NCBI GenBank assembly: GCA_964017065.1
Contig: OZ024787.1
Coordinates: forward strand, 188,501 to 252,500
DNA: 64,000 nt
Direction: 5' to 3'
Origin: Haliclona indistincta
Lineage: Eukaryota > Porifera > Demospongiae > Haplosclerida > Chalinidae
Positions 22,681 through 35,700 of this stretch are shown here, one piece after another. The stretch's first letter is position 1. Each line of letters starts with the position of its first letter. The position numbers and the translations under genes were made by a program. Under the pieces are notes generated by a model. The model was given only the letters and a program-made list of their open reading frames with translations, was not told the DNA's origin and did no database searches.

Positions 22681-23327
22681 CTGCAGTAGAAGAGAATTAT
22701 TATAACAAATCAGTAAATATACATCTATTTTAGAGCCAAAGGTCCTCTAATGGGACTAGCTGACTATAATATAGCCTGCATGTGGTGAGCTATAAGAGGA
22801 AATGAGAAGTGCATGTTAAAGCCCATAGCAAAGTAGGAATTTAGAAGATCATGCAGCTTTAAATTTGTTTTACTACTAGTAGCTATTTGTCCAGAGATGA
22901 GTACTCATGGAATACTGGTACTCCAACTAGCATTACAGGTTTGGTGATTTAACTTGCAGTAAGATGTCAGTGTAGGTCTTTCTTTTGAATTATTCTTCAT
23001 GCCACATAATGCTTGCTCAAGTTGTAACTTAATTGATGGAGAGATTGCTATCACAATACTAACAAACTTGGGACAGGAATTTGAATGAGTCCAAGTTGGA
23101 TTACCAAAATTTTATTGGCACTGGCTTGGGCATGCATTTAAATTCCAGCCGATAATGCCATTAAAAATGTGAAAATGAATTTTAACCAAGATTTGGCTAT
23201 CAGAAGTCAAATTGGAGATGCTTTAATGATATTCAAAACATTTTGATTGTATTCACTTACACTTTCCAATGAATACAGTGGAACCACTCACTATGGACAC
23301 ACTTGGGACACACAAATACTGTCCTGA

Positions 23328-23898
23328 TTAACCCTTTAACCCCTAATGACACCATTTGATGTCATACATACTTCAGACACCATAACTTTATCAAAAAGTG
23401 CTAAAATATTCTGAAATTAAATCAAATTGAAGAATACGAATAACCGTAGAAAATCCAGTGGTTTTCGGCGCGCCCCTGCACTAAACATATTGGAGCCCAA
23501 CATTTTCTATGGCTTCAGTGGAAATTTTATTATATTTTATAAAAATAAATGGCTGCTGAGAAAATTTCGACTTTTTACGGCTTCAGGAAACACATTTTTC
23601 CACATTCTCCATGATCTGGGGTACATTTGCACTCACCAAAACCACTGCTATTCGTATGTACTTTTTAGTAGCCAAGTACAAAATTTTAGCAAAATTTTAC
23701 AAGGTCGCTGCACTTTATCGGCTTCACTACCAAAGTGGGAGGAGCATCTACACCGACTTTAGTGTGGGCAATTGCGGCTATATACTCACTGGCGAAAAAG
23801 GACACAAATTTGAGACCAGTAGCACAAAAGACACGTGATATCAGTGGAATTGGTCAGCATTTACGAGGCAAGAATTCCAGCAAGTAATTAAAGGGTTA
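23328..23898. mobile_element. R4-family element, copy 2
   Basis: It has ends ttaaccctttaa and ttaaagggtta. Inside it carries 'ccagtggttttcggcgcgcc' and 'cacaaaagacacgtgat', as in the arms at 2.0-3.4 kb. It is one-armed rather than foldback. The stretch 22,690-23,327 has no supported feature, and a TRAF-gene intron would run through it. Confidence 0.7.
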
Positions 23899-24140
23899 AA
23901 ATGTCCTGATTTCGCGGGTTGTTATACTTACAAGCTATAGATTAGGGACCACATTATAGTGAGTGTCCTTATTGGGTGTCAACACTGGGTTCCACTGTTA
24001 CGATCTTTCTGGTAAAATAGAAAAATCTAATGGCTCACATCTTAAAATTACTTCATAAGACCTATAGATAATATCCTGTAAGTTTTGGTGCTTTTATCTG
24101 CTTCGCTCCATCATTCGATGCAAATCAACAAGTTTGGTTG

Positions 24141-24752
24141 TTAACCCTTTAGTTACTGAATTATTTTGACGAAAATTCGACTTGCTCTATAAACTGACAG
24201 TTTGTCTTGCAATTTTCTACAACATGCAGTACGCTAGCTGTTCCAAACTAGCACTGTTTTTTCCTGGTATGTCAAAGTTTACAACCATGTACTAAATTCT
24301 GAGTTGGGCACTCTCACTTTGGAATTGAAGCCGCTGAATTGCTGCGACCTCATCATTTTCCAGCCAATTTTGGTCTTCGTTTAGCCCTGGTGATTGTTAC
24401 AAAACCTTGGTGGTGTCCAGGTGAGCAAAAAGAACAGTTTAGACCATATTCTATGCGCAAGTATGCATTTCCGGGCATCCTGAAGCCTTCAAAATGCCAA
24501 AAGTGACAAGGGGCTATGCCCCTTCAAACCCTGGGTTAAAGGGGGGACACCACCCTTTACAATTCCCCCGTGCTGTACATTTTAGTGGGGAGGGCGTATC
24601 AAAAAACAGTGGGATTTTCAGGTAAAGTCATCTTGTGCAATTAAACTTGCTTTGACCTTTCTAGAGCACTTGTTGCACTATTTATGACATCTAGAGTAGG
24701 TGGAGTCAATTGTGACGCCAAAAGGCATAATTATATGGCTTAAAGCGTTAAG
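24141..24752. mobile_element. R4-family element, diverged copy 3
   Basis: It starts ttaaccctttagttactga and ends near gcttaaagcgttaagcc. The interior keeps the order of landmarks of the other copies at low similarity. No coding content. Confidence 0.5.
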
Positions 24753-24766
24753 CCACTTGACTTTTA

Positions 24767-25940
24767 GGGAGGCATGGTAGTGACTCCCTATGTAGGGATG
24801 AACAGGAAAATAAAATGGCAGCTACATACAATGTATTAGCGTTCAAACGCTGATATTTCACCTGGTGATGAATTTTATACGTCCAAAGACACTTAAATCT
24901 GCTATCTGGCGTTGCTCCATCTTACAGTAACAAGGGGATTGCTGGAAATTGTTACTAAAGTGACGAACCTGGAAACGGTGAAAATCGAGTTCATTTTCAA
25001 CTTCATCTTCTCTCTTTCTTCAACGCGCCTAGCGCCTTTCCGCGAGCAGTGCCGAGACCAAAACACCAACGAACAGTCGTGAAATTCTTCTGGCAGGTAC
25101 CTTTTGAACTTTGTTTTTAGCAAAACAGCGATATAAATTTCGCGATTTCTCGATCATGATACAATGTTAGCTAAGTGTTAGACGCCATTACTGTGATTGC
25201 ACAATACGCACATGACCAAGCAGTGGCTACGCACGTCACCAAGCACTAGCTTGAGTATCTCCAGGCCGTATGGGACACATATTTGTCTCTAGTCTTCGAA
25301 GAACAGTAAGCTCATGTAGGATCACAATTTTGCGCTTGTTAGATGTCGCTACAAACAATTGTGGGCGGGGCTGCATGAATGCGTAGGCGAGCTAATATGT
25401 ACAGGTAGCTACGAGTTTAATAATAAAGAAAAGCCATCAACAACAGGAAAACTAAACTAATGGTGGAAACAAAGACGGCTCAGTACGTGCATGATATTGA
25501 ACTGCACTTCACTGAAAAAGAAAAAGGACACAAACAAGAAAATTAAAAAGATTTTCTATCGAAATCAAAAGGATGTAGGGATAAAGAAATCTACCACTTG
25601 TTCACAATGTAAACTAACAAGTAAGCATGGAATGGTAACATGATTGACTTGCTAACAGACCATAGATCCCTACATCAGTAGCTGTACTGACATAAGATAA
25701 TATTATGTCACAAGCTGAATTCAATTCAATGCACGTCATTGTCAGTCAACGGCAACTAGCTGAACTAGCTATAGTCTGCCACAGCAGCCACTGCATGTGG
25801 GTATCTATGGTCTGTTAGCAAGTCAATCGTGTTACCATTCCATGCTTGTTCCTTAAGCTTGTTGGTTTACATTGTGAACCAGTGGTAGATTTCTTTATCC
25901 CTACATCCTTTTGATTTCGATAGAAATCTTTTTAATTTTC
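24767..25940. mobile_element. R1 repeat, second long copy
   Basis: It runs from 'gggaggcatggtagtgactc' through 'gtgccgagaccaaaacac' to 'gatagaaatctttttaat', collinear with 9,521-10,800 but with fewer CTTT repeats. It ends about 90 bp downstream (in gene direction) of the last CARD-like exon. Confidence 0.7.
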
Positions 25941-26027
25941 TGAAGCCATTTGTTCAGTAAGAAAAGTTGAAAACAATTGCCTGTGTACTCGCATAATCTG
26001 GTTCAAACCCGGATAGAGTACACACTT

Positions 26028-27831
26028 CTACATAACTTTAAACTTTATTACTCTTTTACCTGTGGCTGAGACTGAGAGAGACTGAGAGTATTCCAACACA
26101 AGTTCTTTTCCAACAAACACTTGCAGCACTCCCGTATTCTTGAGTGAATCAGCAGCATCTGATATGGCCATCATCAGTTGCTTAAGTCCAGTAGTAGAAC
26201 ACAGCCAGGTGACAGCAACACAACCATCTCCAACTTTAGAGAGGTGGAGATGTTCACCAGAAACACCAAATTTATTAACCAGCTTGGTCAGATCTTCAAG
26301 ACTTTGACTACCCCAGTCATTCTCTAGGTTTAGTATGACAGGGAACTTATCTGACAACAATTTTGAGGATGTAGCAGTTGCTGGAAATAGATGTTTGAAC
26401 TGGCTCAAAGTAGCATTGCTCATAAAATTTCGGCGTTGTTGCTCGTACTCGTGTACAAGCTGTCTAGTGGTGTCACTGCATGATGAGAGAGAACAAGCAA
26501 GTGAATGTGACCTGTAGCACAGAATCCTTACCGGACATCTTCAGGAAATATTGAGCAGAGCTGCTTTAAGTAAAATATGTTGAAAAGCGATACTTCCTCC
26601 TCTACGAGAATGTTGAAGTGTGACTGGAAACTGTGATCCTCAACTGCTCTGTGAAACAGTCGTGGCAGGAATGCTACAAACTCCTCTTGTGCTTCAGGAC
26701 TGTTATGAAGTTGCTTTTCATAATTACGTATTAACTTGGCAAAAGCAATGCGCAGGTCAGCTAGTTCTTCTACTAGTGCATCAGGAACCTCAACCTGCTG
26801 CTCTCCTGATATGCATAGCATATGAATCTTTGTTGATCAATTCCTTAGTATTGCATACCTTCTAGTGGCTGCTGTATAGACTTGATCGAATGTGTCAGTT
26901 CATCTAAGCAGAAGAAAGAGCAATAATCAACATCATTACTATTATTTACTGCTAACCACGAAGACGAGACACAATTTTTGCTTGCTTGGTTTGTTTCAGA
27001 ATTTGAACAAAAGAGTGATAATTGCGGTGGTCTGCATTCACTGCTCGCTGAAGATAACCGAGGAACATCTCTGCTTTCTTGTACGGATCAGCCTCATTAC
27101 AGCATTCCGATCTCTGACACTCTGTTATGAGGTTACTACTCAGAGCAGCCGGGAGGAGAACAGTAGTGTCAATGCTTTTGACTAAATAACTGAACAATTT
27201 TTTGAAAGCTTCTGGCTCAGCTGGCCTTTCACCCCAATCTCCTCTGCCCACCATTTCCTCTGTCAGCTCCACCTTAGCAGTGTTCATGTCAGAAAACTGA
27301 TGGAGATGAGAGTGACTATTGTACGATGATGTCACTATCACTGACCTGCTGTTTGAGCTGATGGACCTCTCTAGCGTTGGCTGCCTGAAGCTCTCTCACT
27401 ACTTGATCCTTCTCTCTAGTCAGTTGCTGCACTTGTGTTAACAGTTTTATCTCTCTCTTCATGAGACAAAACACAGCTTCATAACACAGTTACACTGTAT
27501 GGAATTAGCAAACCTGTTCTTTCTCTCTGGTCATTTGTTCCTTCTCTCTAGTCGCTTGTTCCTTCTCTCTAGTTGCTTGATCCTTCAGTTGCTGAAGTTC
27601 TGCCATCAATCTCTGCTCAACCTCTTTGGCCCTCTCCAGCTGTAGTAGTTGCTGTATGACCATTACTAACACATTGTCAGAGGGAACTATTATGCCTCAC
27701 CTTATGGAGCTGATCACTGCTACCCTCCATCCTCCTCCTCCTTCCCTTTGACAACATCAGCTGGTACTCACTCTTGTCTTCCAATGCCGCTTCTGCCTTC
27801 TCCATCACCCACTGGCCATCTCCTTTCTGAA
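26028..27831 (-). CDS. coiled-coil / CARD-like adaptor, copy 1
   Basis: Seven phase-compatible minus-strand exons: 27,701-27,831, 27,514-27,651, 27,346-27,456, 26,957-27,296, 26,859-26,903, 26,532-26,805, and 26,475 down to a donor at 26,060 (or a stop at 26,028 if unspliced). The first three encode a coiled coil with repeated 'TREKEQ' units. Exon 4 encodes a death-fold segment best compared with CARD (ALSSNLITECQRS, then YKKAEMFLGYLQ and FVQILKQTKQA). The last two encode a C-terminal module, a helical part with 'VSLFNIFYLKQLC' and then 'GCVAVTWLCSTTGLKQL', that is also present in the Death genes. Exons 5' of 27,831 are not resolved. Similarity to copy 2 stops exactly at the 26,060 donor, so the gene probably continues into the RING-TRAF exons. 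The CARD call is by pattern only. Confidence 0.7.
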
Positions 27832-27934
27832 CTGCATGGAGAGAGTATGTTAGTCTGCAGTACACCGGTAGAACTGCACATGTGCACTATATGCCACTAT
27901 AAAATTATGCTGCAGTAATTATTCAACTTGAAAA

Positions 27935-28115
27935 AGTTTTATCTCATTGGATTTCTAATTTTTTCCTGTCAACTATATAGCACTGATTTCCTACACTTTT
28001 CTTCAAGCCGCAAATATTCAGGTTTTAAATTCAATCTCTTTTTATTTGCTGTTCTTCGAATCTTTAATCATCGAGTGTTACTATAAATAAAGGTATATTG
28101 GAATTTGGACACAGA
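27935..28115 (-). pseudogene. decayed relative of the 653-919 coiled-coil exon
   Basis: The plus-strand words 'tctcattggatttct' and 'cacttttcttcaag' match the coil exon at 653-919. In the minus frame the residues 'LRLEEKCRK' survive, but stop codons follow. It lies directly upstream of the first resolved exon of the CARD-like gene. That placement is why the 653-919 exon is thought to belong to a further gene of this type. Confidence 0.55.
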
Positions 28116-28782
28116 ACGCAAATCTTTAGGTGTAGTTATACCATACTTCAATGTTTCTGACCAATCAAATTGCTCAAAACGAGGTGATTTATTTTGTTTA
28201 TTACACCTCCAATTTCACTTACCACACCGCTGATCGAATTTGCTCCGCCCACTTTCAAGATGACCTCTTCCGTTGTGAACAAAACAGTTATACTGTTGTA
28301 GCTTGGAAAAAGATTTGATTCACGCACTTACCCTTTGTAGTTAGCTTCTCCATGCTTAAGCGCTTCTAGTGAGACCAAAAGTAGCACTTCTTCATCAGGC
28401 GCGTACACACGGTTGTTTCAAGTGTTTCTGGAAACACCCTTTGAGGCGGGGAAATTGCGCAAAGCGAAATTGTAACGCAGGGCACTGGCGCGTACGTAAT
28501 CCGTTATCATCACGTGTGCGCATAATCATGAATAAATGAATATTAATTAGCAAAATTTTCTCGCGCGCGATCTTTAGGAAACCCCCCTTCATTTTTTCTG
28601 TGTACGCCCCTGTTCATAGTAAACTGAAGCGTCGTCACTAACTTATGAATTCAAACGACGCGCTCTTACACGATTGTCGCTCGATGATGGAAACGGCGAC
28701 ACTATACTGGCTTCTCGCAACAGTAGAGAGTTTGTTTCGGGGCTTGGTAGTCTTGAGAAGCTTACCTGAGAGCGCAGTATGG

Positions 28783-29389
28783 CAGTGGCGTAGCTACACC
28801 TGGGCCTGCCCGGGCAACTTGTGTCCAGTGCCCAGGCAACTGAGCTGGACCTTGAACACGTGGCAAGCTCTGTATCCACTTTCCTGCTTGTTTTCAGAGC
28901 AAAACGCCTGTTTAGGGCAGTTTGTCTCCCCCTCAGCAACTAGTAAAATGTGTGCACACTGAAACGTCTTTTAAAAACTGTTCGAAAAGCAGCTTAGCAT
29001 ACGCGAGCCCATTGTTCGACGAGCGAAATTAATTGGCCACGCCCTCATGAAGGTTGCGTTTCCAACTTTTGCTGAAAGCTATTCACATAGCCTTAACTAT
29101 TGCTGTCAACACAGCAGAATGTGAAAGGTCCTTCTCAGCTCTAAAACGTATTAAAACATACCTGTGGTCAACAATGACTGAACAACGATTAACAGATTTA
29201 GCTATTCTCTCTATTGAAAAGGAACTCGCTAATGATATATCTTTAGATGATGTAGTAGACTTATTTGCAAATTTTGCAGCTAGAGACAAGAACAGTAGGA
29301 TTGTACTAAAGTGATCTGTTTTATTAATAACTATTATCATGAATATTAATGAATGCCCGGGCAACTGTTCAATCCTGGCTACGCCACTG
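28783..29389 (+). mobile_element. truncated hAT transposon
   Basis: The element begins CAGTGGCGTAGC and ends with its inverse GCTACGCCACTG. It is flanked by the 8-bp duplication CAGTATGG (28,775-28,782 and 29,390-29,397), the hallmark of the hAT superfamily. The related unit at about 17,218-17,240 ('tataccattatactgcgctc') shows what the site looked like before insertion. Only the end of the transposase gene remains. Confidence 0.9.
29054..29314 (+). pseudogene. hAT transposase C-terminal dimerisation fragment
   Basis: The frame encodes a conserved hAT C-terminal signature (NTAECERSFSALKRIKTYL, then 'MTEQRLTDLAILSIE'). Nothing upstream supplies the RNase-H-like catalytic core, so this is a fragment. 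The stop TGA is at 29,312-29,314. Confidence 0.9.
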
Positions 29390-29770
29390 CAGTATGGTAT
29401 AAATACCTTATACCATGAAACGGTCGGGCAATACGGGATTAAAATCAAGTTAGAAACCGAAATAGACGCCATCGTGCTTCGCGCTCAGGACGTCTATACC
29501 ATCGGTTTCCGCGAAGATTTAAATCCTGTATTGCCCTCCTTTTCATGGTATAACCTATATAAATATACTGAAAACTGATTGAAATATGATTCCTGGCAAA
29601 CTACGTGAAGTAGCATAAAAAGCAATAATTAAAAACACGATAAAATTTAATGCCTCTTTGCTTGCTGTCTCATGCATGGTGGCAGTCATTCTTTTCATAT
29701 GCGAGTGCATATGTAGAAAACTGGATAGCTCACTAATTATTATTTATTCATGCACTTGTCACTTGTGACA

Positions 29771-32700
29771 TCACAAACCTTCATTAGGAACAATCCTCAG
29801 ACCAATTACAAGTTCCAGTACTCCTTTACTAGCCAGATACTCTGATGACAGCTGTTGAGCCTTTGCTCTCAAAGTAGAGACTAGTGAAACTGGAACAATC
29901 CAAGAGACACATATGCAGCCAGTATGAATATCAATGATAACGAGTGCCTTGCTAGTGGGACCAAATAAATGATAAACAAGCTTTCTCAAATTCATTAGTG
30001 TGTCATCACTAGTTGTTTCATCCAGCTTTAGAGTGAGCCGAGGCTCTGCATCATCGAGACGAGCCGTTATAGGATCAGTTTGCAGAGCAGATCGAAATTC
30101 TTTGACAGAATTGGTAGACAAGAAAGTATTGAGGTGCTCCTTATACTGCTGTATAGATCGACTCAATCCATCGGTACTGAAGTATTTTTTACATGCATCA
30201 AGTGTGTCGATATTGAAGATGTGTATTTTCAACTTGACTTTAAGCTGTTCAACAATTTCTTCAGTAGAGAGGCAAACTTTAAGTGATTGCTCTTCACAGT
30301 AATTAGACAAGAACAACTTGAGGCGAGATAGATTCCTTCTAGACAACCTGGTTGTTTGCACTACCACTAACATGTCACTATATTCTTGATTGAGTACAAG
30401 AAGCTTATCTGAGATTTCTGGTTTAACTTTAATAGAACCTATAATGATAGAAGATAATAATGCACTGATATACACATGTATAAGTATTATACCTTTGCCA
30501 GTGCCAGAATGAGGAGGCACCTGCATTAGTTCCATTGGTGGTGCATTCCCATCCTCTAGTTCCACTGGTGGTGCGTTCCTATCCTCAATCCGTGTTTGTT
30601 CCACTGGTGGTGCATTTCCATCCTTAGTCTGCATTGGTCCCATTGGTAGTGCATCTCTAGCCTCAATCGACATTTGTGGACTATATGTACCTTCAAATCA
30701 AAACCAGTTACAAATTGAGTTAAGAGCACGTAGTAAACTATAGCTCTGACCACATACTCAGGGCACTACACCAGCACAGTCTACCAGCTAGTGACTTAAA
30801 ATAAGAATTTGTGTATTTATCAGGTGATTGATGTTGCTTAATTGATACAAGCACTGAGCAAAACTGTAGCAAGGCCGTCACGAGCGGTACGGCCAGCCTC
30901 TCCAGTGTGCATACATGTGAAAATGCTAGAACACTCTGAGAGTCTCTCCAGTATGCCTATATGTGGAAATGTTAGAACACTCTGAGAGCCTCTCCAGTGT
31001 GCCTATGTGGCAATGTTAGAACACTCTGAGAGCCTCTCCAGTGTGCCTATGTGGCAATGTTAGAACACTCTGAGAGCCTCTCCAGTGGAATATGTGGCAA
31101 TGCTAGAACATTCTGAGAGCCTCTCCAGTGTGCATACATGTGAAAATGCTAGAACACTCTGAGAGTCTCTCCAGTATGCCTATATGTGGCAATGTTAGAA
31201 CACTCTGAGAGCCTCTCCAGTATGCCTATGTGGCAATGTTAGAACACTCTGAGAGCCTCTCCAGTGTGCCTATGTGGCAATGTTAGAACACTCTGAGAGA
31301 CTCTCCAGTGGCCTATGTGGCAATGTTAGAACACTCTGAGAGCCTCTCCAGTGGAATATGTGGCAATGCTAGAACACTCTGAGAGCCTCTCCAGTGTGCA
31401 TACATGTGAAAATGCTAGAACACTCTGAGAGTCTCTCCAGTATGCCTATATGTGGCAATGTTAGAACACTCTGAGAGCCTCTCCAGTGGCCTATGCGGCA
31501 ATGTTAGAACACTCTGAGAGCCTCTCCAGTGTGCCTATGTGGCAATGTTAGAACACTCTGAGAGCCTCTCCAGTGTGCCTATGTGGCAATGTTAGAACAC
31601 TCTGAGAGCCTCTCCAATGTGCATACATGTGGCAATGTTAGAACACTCTGAGAGCCTCTCCAGTGTGCATACATGTGGCAATGTTAGAACACTCTGGGAG
31701 CCTCTTCAGTGTGCCTATGCGGCAATGTTGGAACAAACCCTGCTTCAAACCTGTTCAACCCACATAAGTACGTGGGTTGGCAGAACCTGCATGGTTCAAC
31801 CTAGATTCACCAAAACAGGATTGAGTGCAAAATGTGAGGTATATATGTAATATATAAACCATGGCTTGGAGGTGTGTATGCCGAATATACCACCCGAGGT
31901 CGAGGTCAGAGGAAGTTTGCAGCAGAGATAAACCCCGAGCGAAGCGAGGGGTTTATCGAGGCTGCAAACTTCCGATGACCGAGACCGAGGGTGGTATATT
32001 CGGCATACACACCGACAAGCCATGGTTCATATGTTATATACCTTAGTGTGTGGGCGTCGCTTCTTGCTCGTGCTCGCGTGGATCTCGATTTAGCGGTGAG
32101 TCACGGGCCGAGAGGAGGCCCCAAGTGTGTACGCGTACCTGAGTAGAGTGTGTAGCAAAGACTTGGACAGCTTTGTGCTTCTAGAGCGAAAGAGCGATCG
32201 CCAAGTTTTCTTGTATTGATTGCAATATTCAACATGACTTGGGCGGGGTTTACCACATGCTTACCAATTTAATACCCACTAGTGTCAGGATGATTGTACA
32301 CTATAAATCTCAGCCACTTCTGCACATCTTCGCCCTGCAACTGGGTGCTGCTAGTTGCAAGGCGAACAACTGTCCGAGGATGCCCTCGCGCAACCTCAAC
32401 CTGGTCACGTGACCAGGGCACACCTCTTGGTTAACCCCTTGAGGAGTGTATTTCTCATATACCACCATGGTGGTATATATCGCATAATCTCCATGGTGGA
32501 TTATGCGATATATACCACCATGGTGGAATATGAGAAATATACCACCTGTGCCTTGTATTGGGACGCCCACGCACTATGGTATATCCCTGTATAGTGCAGA
32601 CATACTTTCAATAGTGTCACTCAGTCTTCTTTCTCCTACATAGTCAGATCGTAGCACAGATATAAGTGTATTCCAGGTGGTTGGGCTCTGTGGATTAGAC

Positions 32701-35700
32701 TCCCAGTGTGTGAACACATCACTAAAGCACTCAAGAGGTTCTGCAAGGCGATGCGTATGGATAGCATCAAGCTTACTCTGGTCTATCCCAAGAGACACGC
32801 CCACTCTTTTCCATTTGGATGGTATCTTGCTAGCTACTGTTTCCATAAACTGGAATCGTGATACATCAGATGAAGGGTCAGAATATGATCCTGCATGAAA
32901 AGATTTCAATTGTAGTTATTTATTGCACAAATGCTTAGCTTACTATTTTTAACCCTTGGCGCATGTGCGAGGGTTACGGTACTTGCTTTGTCATTTAGAG
33001 TACGCCGTACTTGTGGTGTAGCCTTACATGCTACTGCTGATGGTGAGCTAGAGCCTGTGATGAAGGTGTCTGTTTTCAACAATAATGCGGCTGATCAATG
33101 TCTACCACTCACCATCTGATGCTGTCTCATATTCTTCATCAGAGTCGGAACTAGATGCTATCATAGAGCAGGTAGAGGAGATACTGGCCTCACGATGATG
33201 AGGATTAGGTTCAATGACCTTGAAAGGATAAAATAACTTGTCAGTAAACACAATCTGCTTGGAGACATTTCTTCAGACTTTAGCCATGCATGGTGTTATG
33301 ATCGGCAATTTAAGCCGAAGTATAGCAGCAACTGAAAGCAATGCACAATAGATCAAGAAATTTTTGCCGATAAAAATATTCATCAGTTTAATTTTCGTCG
33401 CTAGCTGCATGTATAATACAAATGTGTATTACGCAAAGATAGATGATGAAATAATAATTCTAATGCTGAAAAATTATTTTTCTAATCTACGGTAAACACA
33501 AAGAATCCATTGTCTAATGTTTTATACCAAATGTATTATAACTTGCTACGTTTCTACCAAGATTCAGCGCAAAACATGTCATGAAGATTGCTGACGCACA
33601 TCCATGCTTCGTCAGCAACTTTCAGCAAAAAATTTGCTGAAAGTCGCTAAGTGCACACGATCTTGGAGAAAGACTATAGAATTTTTTGCACCAAATTTCA
33701 CTGTGATGAAGTGATAGCCGAACACTATACTTGAAGCCAAGGAAGGACTGAACAGTGAATGACCCATGACATTCATTAATAGCCAGTCTACTAGAGCAAA
33801 ATCTCAAGAAGGCTTTGTCAGTCTCTCTAAAGTTGTTCAGTACAAGTAGGTGCCACTAACTAAAACAAATTGCCTCACAGAAGGAAACATCAAGTGCAAA
33901 AATACTCAATTTATCTTAGCCATTGCCATGTATGGTGAATCCACCCTTATAATGATATTCACAATCTGATTGCTATAGTACGCTATATAAACAGCAATCC
34001 GAGAATCCTATTAGAAACACGCATAATTTAACAGCGAGTCTGGGCTAGCCCTGACATAGCCAGATAATGGAGTGTAAGGTCAATCAGTACAGGGTAACAC
34101 TCAATAATCAAGTAGTTATTAACATTAGCTCTGTGTGGAGGGCTTTAGTATGAAAGTAAATAATCATCATTATACACTGCAATAATAGTTCTGTGTATTT
34201 AACAAGTTGTTTGTTGAATGGAATTTGTATATCATAATAATTATTTGGCGGATCCTAGCTCAGCTCAGTTAGTTCAGCTTCTACATGACTGTACATACCA
34301 CACTCATGTAAAACACAATACTAACAATAATGCTACATGGCTGATTTATTTTACTCTCTACAAATCTCTACTATTAAATGACCCATTCAAGCAACTTAAC
34401 TGTCTTTGCAGTGAAATCATCAACATTAATCAGCAATGAAATTATCAGTATTACTAACTGGGTTAAACAGTAAATATATCCATTGTTACACTACAATAGT
34501 GCAATATCCGATTCATTGTACACATCTTACCTTTGGGGCTGTGACCCTTGGGCTCAGTGAATATAATTGGATACCAAAATAATTTTTATAATAAACCACA
34601 CTCCAAAATGCCCTTCAAGGAGACTCAGTAATGCATGTGACCAGCATTTGAGCAAATTAAAATGACGTATACACAATCAAAATTCAGAACATTATTTAGG
34701 TCCTAGGATAATTAGGATATGCCTGTGTTTTATTAGAAATCAGTGGTGAAGTGGTGAATCCAGCTTTGAGGGACATAATAGTTATTGCGTATAATGTAGC
34801 CAGGTGTGGCCTATATGAACAGTGGGAGTTTTGAGGGCTGGCTACCAGGGCCACTACTGAAACCACAATGCAATAGGTCAACCACACATGAGCAGGTGTC
34901 TAGGAGTGGTATGATACAAAGCGGACAGCAAGTCAGCAACAAAAGGCACAGCTAACGTCAAGTCTTATCAGAAATTATAAATGGTGATGACGTCACATGC
35001 AGCATCACAGAAATATTTAGTGTGGTCTGTGTTTTTCACATCAAATAATTTGTAGCTATAATTATTGTTTATGTATGAATAATTATGCATGATTAGATGT
35101 GCATAGTAGAAACAATGATTCGCTATGGTGGAAACAATGACTCAATCATGATAATTACAAGTAGGCTTCTCTTATAATGCCAGTAAAAATTTTAAGCATA
35201 ACAATACTGGATGCCTTTATAGCATCACAGAAGGAACTTCAAATACAATTATTATAATTATTTATGTTCGCTCATGATCTGTTAATTTTGAGTTGTATAC
35301 ACTCCATAATAATGAAGGGCTCCGGTGAAAAACGGCAATTAAACGTTTTCCGTATATTGCGAGAAAACGAAGCTGGAAGTTCGGATTGTCACCGTGCCGA
35401 TGCAATTCTATGCGTATGTGACAAAGCGCTGATCGGTGAACACTATTAATTGTCCTAGGGGTTCTTCAAGCATTGATGCAGTCTGCTAATGCATATGAAC
35501 TGAAGATTGGTGAAAAATGTTTTAGTGCCGTTTTTTACCGGAGCCCTTCAATTATTAATAAGCATTATAGCAATACTGATAACTAGTGATAGCAAGCAAT
35601 AATTATAAGAGCAAAATAGAGCATGATATTTAGCCAACAGACGAGCATGCCATGGTAGATGCCAATACATCATCGAGACCTTGGCCCTCTCATAAAAAGT

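Larger units (their letters stand above)
28140..29575. repeat. second copy of the 17.06-17.64 kb repeat unit (inverted), split by a hAT fragment
   Basis: 28,140-28,782 and 29,390-29,575 together match 17,640 down to 17,061 in inverse orientation. This includes the palindromic MITE at 29,422-29,563 ('ttataccatgaaacgg' ... 'ccttttcatggtataa'). About 607 bp of foreign DNA interrupts it at 28,783. Confidence 0.7.

Noticed and set aside
30893..31740. CRISPR-like array
   Set aside because: Units are contiguous 44-bp tandem repeats without unique spacers, in a eukaryotic intron.
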